Notes under the pieces: model-generated
Databases searched by the model: none
Told to the model about the DNA's origin: nothing
The model's input: the letters and a program-made list of their open reading frames with translations, nothing else
Position numbers and translations under genes: made by a program
From: Methylococcaceae bacterium
GTDB taxonomy: Bacteria; Pseudomonadota; Gammaproteobacteria; Methylococcales; Methylomonadaceae
Assembly: GCA_947506075.1 (NCBI GenBank)
Contig: CANNNN010000105.1
Span: 1-8,259 of the forward strand
DNA: 8,259 nt
Direction of reading: 5' to 3'
Shown: positions 5,634 through 8,259 of the stretch, in pieces
Numbering within the stretch: position 1 is the stretch's first letter
How the letters are laid out: every line of letters begins with the position of its first letter

Positions 5634-6968
5634 ATGGCAAACAGAAGAGCAAAAAAGAAATTACCGGAAACGCCGGTTAAAGTCACGATAGAGTCCTTGG
5701 CTCATGACGGTCGCGGAGTGGCCCATGTCGAGGGTAAAGTGATCTTCATCGATGAGGCGCTGCCGGGCGAAGAAGTGGAGTTTGTTTATACCGATAGCCG
5801 TAAGGATTTTGCCGAAGGCAAGGTCGTCAAGCTGTTTAGCCGCTCTGCTGACCGGGTCGATGCGTTGTGTGCGCATTATGGTGTGTGCTGTGGTTGCAGT
5901 TTTCAGCATGTCGAATCGTCTGCGCAAATTAGAATAAAGCAGGAGCTACTGATTGATCAGTTCAAACGCATCGGCAAGGTTGATATACCTGAGCTTTGGC
6001 AGCCACTGATAGGCCCACATTGGGGTTATCGTAGCAAAGCGCGGATGGGCGTTAAATATGTCGAGAAAAAAAACCGGGTGTTGGTGGGTTTTAGAGAAAG
6101 ACGACACCCTTATTTAGCTGAAATTGAAAGCTGCGTCGTGATGAATCCTATCGTCGGCACCAAGCTGATGGCTTTGTCGGACATGATCGGTGGCTTGACG
6201 ATCAGGGATAAGATTCCGCAGATTGAAGTAGCTATCGGAGATGAGCAATGCGTATTGGCGTTTCGTGTGCTGGAACCGCCTACCGATGCCGATAAGGAAC
6301 GGATGCGTGACTTTTCTCATCAGCATGAACTATCGATTTGTTTGCAATCCAAAGGTCCGGATACCATAGTTCCGCTGGATGGCGAGCCGGAAGTGATGTT
6401 GACTTATGCGTTGCCTGACCAGGGCTTGGAATTTAAATTCAAACCCGCGATGTTTACTCAGGTTAATTATGAGATTAACAAGCAAATGATCAATCGGGTG
6501 CTGGAAACTTTGGCCTTAACTGAAAACGACACGGTACTGGACTTGTTTTGCGGTCTGGGCAACTTTACGCTGCCGATGGCGAAATTTGCTGGTCTAGTGG
6601 TCGGCGTGGAAGGTGATCAACCGCTGGTTAATCATGCCAAAGAAAATGCCCGTCATAACGGCATAGAGAATGTTGAGTTTCATGCGGCCGATTTAAGCAA
6701 GGATATAAGCGATCAGCCCTGGGCTAATCGCTTATACAATAAAATCATGCTTGATCCATCCCGAGCCGGCGCTTCCGACGTCTTGCAGCATTTTAAAAAA
6801 TGGCAGCCCGAGCAGATTGTTTATGTGTCCTGTAATCCGTCAACGCTGGCCCGTGATGCGGGGATTCTGGTTAATGAGCTGGGTTATAAGCTTGTTAAAG
6901 CCGGGGTGATGGATATGTTTCCGCAAACCGGGCATGTGGAGTCGATGGCTTTATTTGAAAGGATTTAG
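5634..6968 (+). CDS. rlmD: 23S rRNA (uracil-1939-C5)-methyltransferase RlmD
   Basis: The 444-residue product (E. coli RlmD/RumA has 433) transfers a methyl group from S-adenosylmethionine to U1939 of 23S rRNA. A TRAM RNA-binding domain occupies ~10-66. Iron-sulfur cluster cysteines are C79, C85 and C88 (spacing C-x5-C-x2-C as in E. coli) plus C167 in the ESCVVMNP segment. The SAM-binding motif is DLFCGLGNF (303-311). DPSRAG begins at D374. The nucleophile is C400 in VSCNPSTLARD. The late conserved Glu is E436 in GHVES. All motifs needed for activity are present. The frame is open upstream to 5532, but that extension overlaps the DUF1318 gene and has no family resemblance. ATG 5634 gives the expected short basic N-terminus MANRRAKKK. 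The weak GGAAA at 5618-5622 and the 2-base gap suggest translational coupling to the upstream gene. RlmC and TrmA are excluded by the TRAM domain and the length. Confidence 0.95.
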   Translation: MANRRAKKKLPETPVKVTIESLAHDGRGVAHVEGKVIFIDEALPGEEVEFVYTDSRKDFAEGKVVKLFSRSADRVDALCAHYGVCCGCSFQHVESSAQIRIKQELLIDQFKRIGKVDIPELWQPLIGPHWGYRSKARMGVKYVEKKNRVLVGFRERRHPYLAEIESCVVMNPIVGTKLMALSDMIGGLTIRDKIPQIEVAIGDEQCVLAFRVLEPPTDADKERMRDFSHQHELSICLQSKGPDTIVPLDGEPEVMLTYALPDQGLEFKFKPAMFTQVNYEINKQMINRVLETLALTENDTVLDLFCGLGNFTLPMAKFAGLVVGVEGDQPLVNHAKENARHNGIENVEFHAADLSKDISDQPWANRLYNKIMLDPSRAGASDVLQHFKKWQPEQIVYVSCNPSTLARDAGILVNELGYKLVKAGVMDMFPQTGHVESMALFERI

Positions 6969-7000
6969 GTAACTCGCAAAAAAATAACCAAACATTAAAC

Positions 7001-7105
7001 GCAGAGGAAAATGACACATAGTTGATGCGGGTTTTTAAGTGTTGGAGCTCGTTTATCTTACGTTTTTAATCAGTGCTTATCCGTACAATCCGTGTCATCC
7101 GTTTG
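7001..7105. repeat. Degraded palindromic intergenic repeat with ATCCGT nonamers
   Basis: Three 9-base units, each starting ATCCGT, run in tandem at 7079-7087, 7088-7096 and 7097-7105. ATGACAC (7011-7017) is the exact inverse of GTGTCAT (7092-7098). The match continues imperfectly inward: CCGCATCAA (reverse of 7022-7030) resembles CCGTACAA (7081-7088). The sequence therefore forms an imperfect palindrome of ~88 bases. The flank GCAGAGGAAA (7001-7010) and the ATCCGTGTCATCCG wording resemble dispersed intergenic repeats I have seen in several proteobacterial genomes. No coding capacity is seen. Confidence 0.4.
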
Positions 7106-7156
7106 CTATTAATCAGGTTTTTTGGGTATAGTATTTAGTGGGGGTTAGCTTATCGT

Positions 7157-7185
7157 TTGACAGCTAGGCGCTTGCAGCGTAGTTT
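7157..7185 (+). promoter_or_regulatory. Sigma-70-type promoter for the small secreted protein at 7239
   Basis: TTGACA (7157-7162) is a perfect -35 box. TAGTTT (7180-7185), at the ideal 17-base spacing, keeps the key T, A and final T of the -10 box. A start site near 7192 would give a leader of ~47 bases that includes the palindrome at 7211-7222. Confidence 0.5.
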
Positions 7186-7210
7186 CTTGAATAGTGAGTG
7201 GGATTTCCAT

Positions 7211-7222
7211 TCGTTATAACGA
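7211..7222. promoter_or_regulatory. Perfect 12-base palindrome upstream of the secreted-protein gene
   Basis: TCGTTATAACGA is a perfect palindrome placed between the candidate promoter and the Shine-Dalgarno sequence (starting at 7228). It has no loop, so it would act as DNA: a dimeric regulator site is the natural reading. Chance occurrence is possible. Confidence 0.35.
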
Positions 7223-7238
7223 TCTTTGAGGAGGGCAG

Positions 7239-7565
7239 GTGAATTTTAAAAAATCAACTTTATTAACTGTCATTTATGGCGCTAGCTTGTTGCTTCCCGC
7301 AATGTCGACCGCCGCTACTGATCCGGCGACATTCCAGGCGGATAAAGATCGCTATATCGCAACTATTCTGGAAAGAATCCAAATTGATCAAAAAAATCTA
7401 AGTTGTGTGCAGGCCGCTCAAGATCATGCCGCTTTAAAAGCTTGTGGTGAGCTCGTTACACAAGATCATGATGTTTTAGAGCCTAAAGTGGAAGCGCCTA
7501 TGGCCGACAAAGCTTCGCAAAAAAGTCCGAAGAATAAGGCAAGAAAGGAAAGCAAGGAAAAGTAG
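7239..7565 (+). CDS. Small secreted protein with Lys-rich tail, function unknown
   Basis: The 108-residue product starts at GTG with a strong ribosome site, GAGGAGGG (7228-7235), though the spacing is a little short. A Sec signal peptide covers about 1-26 (Lys4 and Lys5, hydrophobic core, AMSTAA before the mature Thr27). Residues ~30-80 are helical in character and include DRYIATILERIQIDQKNL, then C56 and C69, which could form one disulfide bridging a helical hairpin. The C-terminal ~20 residues (DKASQKSPKNKARKESKEK) are highly basic and probably disordered; they could bind nucleic acid, lipopolysaccharide or another polyanion. There is no lipobox. I do not recognise the family. A TTGACA-type promoter lies upstream and a hairpin downstream, so it is probably monocistronic. 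Confidence 0.78.
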   Translation: MNFKKSTLLTVIYGASLLLPAMSTAATDPATFQADKDRYIATILERIQIDQKNLSCVQAAQDHAALKACGELVTQDHDVLEPKVEAPMADKASQKSPKNKARKESKEK

Positions 7566-7634
7566 TTTTGCGCTGGAAATATCTGTTTTTGTTTTCGCCC
7601 GAACAGGCTTATGCCAGTCTCCCTGACTCAGGCA

Positions 7635-7681
7635 CACGAAACATCAGTCGTATACGCGGCTGGTGTTTGGCGTGAAGTTTT
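7635..7681 (+). terminator. Long hairpin, probable terminator after the secreted-protein gene
   Basis: Bases 7635-7650 pair with 7657-7674: 16 pairs including two G-T wobbles, with a two-base GG bulge (7669-7670) and a 6-base loop TATACG. GAAG and then four T (7678-7681) follow. The stem is strong, but the T-run is short and offset by several bases, so termination may be incomplete. It lies ~70 bases past the stop codon. Confidence 0.5.
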
Positions 7682-7762
7682 AATAGCTCACTGATAGGGC
7701 GGCTGCTCAACTTCTACTACGTCGATTCCGGCTAGTCAAAGCTGGCTTTGGATGCTGATATT

Positions 7763-8113
7763 TTATCGTTGGGTTATGTACATTGGCTTACCGTCATTAA
7801 GCCGCAACCAGCCTTTAACTATGCGATAAATAATCCAGATGCCATTAGCAATGAGTACAAACCACCCGATTATGAATGCCATCGTTAAGGTCCCCAACAC
7901 GCTCCAAAGCACTCCGAACCAGAACGTTCTGATTTGCCAGCGAAAATGACTTTCCAGAAAAGTACCTGTCACATCTTCCTTTTTGACATAGTTCATCACG
8001 ATTGCAACTATGGCCGTGACACCAACAAAATAAGACGCAGCATACAGTGCGTAAATAACGGTGGTAAGCGTTATTGCTGATTGTTCGACTTCGGTGCTTG
8101 CTAGGTTTCTCAT
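7763..8113 (-). CDS. DUF4870-type small inner-membrane protein
   Basis: Read on the - strand from ATG at 8113-8111 to TAA at 7765-7763, the product is 116 residues. Membrane segments lie at about 18-40, 62-83 and 84-98. Between the first two is a cytosolic loop with KKEDVTGTFLESHFRWQ; the ESHFRWQIRTFW stretch (54-65) and the YRIVKGWLRLNDGKP end (96-110) are typical of the DUF4870/Tic20-like small membrane proteins common in proteobacteria. Their function is not established. The frame is open upstream to 8179, but the extra 22 residues lack a ribosome site. AGGA at 8124-8121 sits 7 bases before the chosen ATG. The gene converges with the secreted-protein gene at 7239-7565 across a ~200-base spacer that holds no other gene. 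Confidence 0.85.
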   Translation of the reverse strand: MRNLASTEVEQSAITLTTVIYALYAASYFVGVTAIVAIVMNYVKKEDVTGTFLESHFRWQIRTFWFGVLWSVLGTLTMAFIIGWFVLIANGIWIIYRIVKGWLRLNDGKPMYITQR

Positions 8114-8120
8114 TGATCTA

Positions 8121-8124
8121 TCCT
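8121..8124 (-). promoter_or_regulatory. Ribosome binding site fixing the DUF4870 start
   Basis: AGGA on the - strand lies 7 bases upstream of the ATG at 8113, favouring this start over the upstream ATG at 8179, which lies only a few bases from the TATAAT box. Confidence 0.7.
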
Positions 8125-8170
8125 GATTTAAGTGAATAGCCGTTAAATTCCAGTCAAAAACTACTCTCAA

Positions 8171-8212
8171 ATTATACACTTAAAGCGCCTAAACCAGAGT
8201 TGTTGTGGTTTA
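8171..8212 (-). promoter_or_regulatory. Promoter with overlapping dyad for the DUF4870 gene
   Basis: On the - strand a perfect TATAAT lies at 8176-8171, about 57 bases upstream of the ATG. The -35 position (around 8194-8199, CTCTGG) is a poor match. It is covered by a dyad TAAACCA-N9-TGGTTTA on the + strand (8190-8196 and 8206-8212). A weak -35 box under a dyad is what an activator or repressor site would look like, though this is inference. Confidence 0.4.
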
Positions 8213-8259
8213 TCAAAGGGGCTGTGTTATTTTATTGTCCTTCCCAAACTGTTCAAGCC

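Noticed and set aside
7737..7750. CAAAGC-TG-GCTTTG inverted repeat as a terminator for the - strand gene
   Set aside because: The loop is too small as drawn and no T-run follows on the - strand, so termination is not supported.
8114..8179. Longer start for the DUF4870 gene
   Set aside because: The upstream ATG lies only a few bases from the TATAAT box and lacks a ribosome site, and the added residues do not resemble the family.
1..8259. Defence island, prophage, integron or CRISPR content
   Set aside because: No integrase, transposase, nuclease, methylase-restriction pair, phage structural gene or spaced repeat array is seen on either strand.

Overview
The window reads as chromosomal DNA of a gammaproteobacterium. 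The evidence is a pnp 3' end with a typical S1 domain, an RlmD (RumA) enzyme with gammaproteobacterial motif spacing, Shine-Dalgarno sites of the AGGA/GGAG type, and intrinsic terminators. G+C looks close to one half by eye in most genes. The mix of a long Hsp70-DUF3731 protein, a DUF1318 lipoprotein and small secreted proteins would suit a methanotroph (Methylococcales). That placement is a guess from general resemblance; nothing in the window proves it. There is no transposase, integrase, CRISPR array, tRNA or rRNA.

Layout. Bases 1-214 are the end of polynucleotide phosphorylase, closed by a near-perfect intrinsic terminator (263-293). Bases 408-791 encode a small AT-rich secreted protein with its own terminator (808-850). 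A three-gene block follows on the + strand: a 940-residue Hsp70-family protein with a DUF3731-type C-terminus (937-3759), a four-helix membrane protein 18 bases downstream (3778-4131), and an acidic soluble protein of unknown function (4199-4819). No terminator is visible between these three, so they may share a transcript. A promoter-like site with a TATAAT box, inside an 8+8 inverted repeat (4947-4989), precedes a two-gene unit: a DUF1318/YdbL-like lipoprotein (5056-5631) and rlmD (5634-6968), separated by 2 bases.

The 3' part is sparser. A 270-base spacer (6969-7238) holds a degraded palindromic repeat with three ATCCGT nonamers, a TTGACA-type promoter candidate and a perfect 12-base palindrome. 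A small secreted protein with a Lys-rich tail follows (7239-7565), then a strong hairpin (7635-7681). The last gene, on the - strand (7763-8113), encodes a DUF4870-type membrane protein. Its upstream region carries a TATAAT box and a 7-9-7 dyad over the -35 area.

How it fits together. pnp and rlmD are housekeeping RNA genes. The DUF1318 protein belongs to a family tied to envelope lipid homeostasis in E. coli. The Hsp70-like protein with its membrane and acidic neighbours is the part least explained by known biology and the best candidate for an undescribed module. The evidence for it is adjacency and co-orientation only. I see no clear defence, secretion or biosynthetic system.
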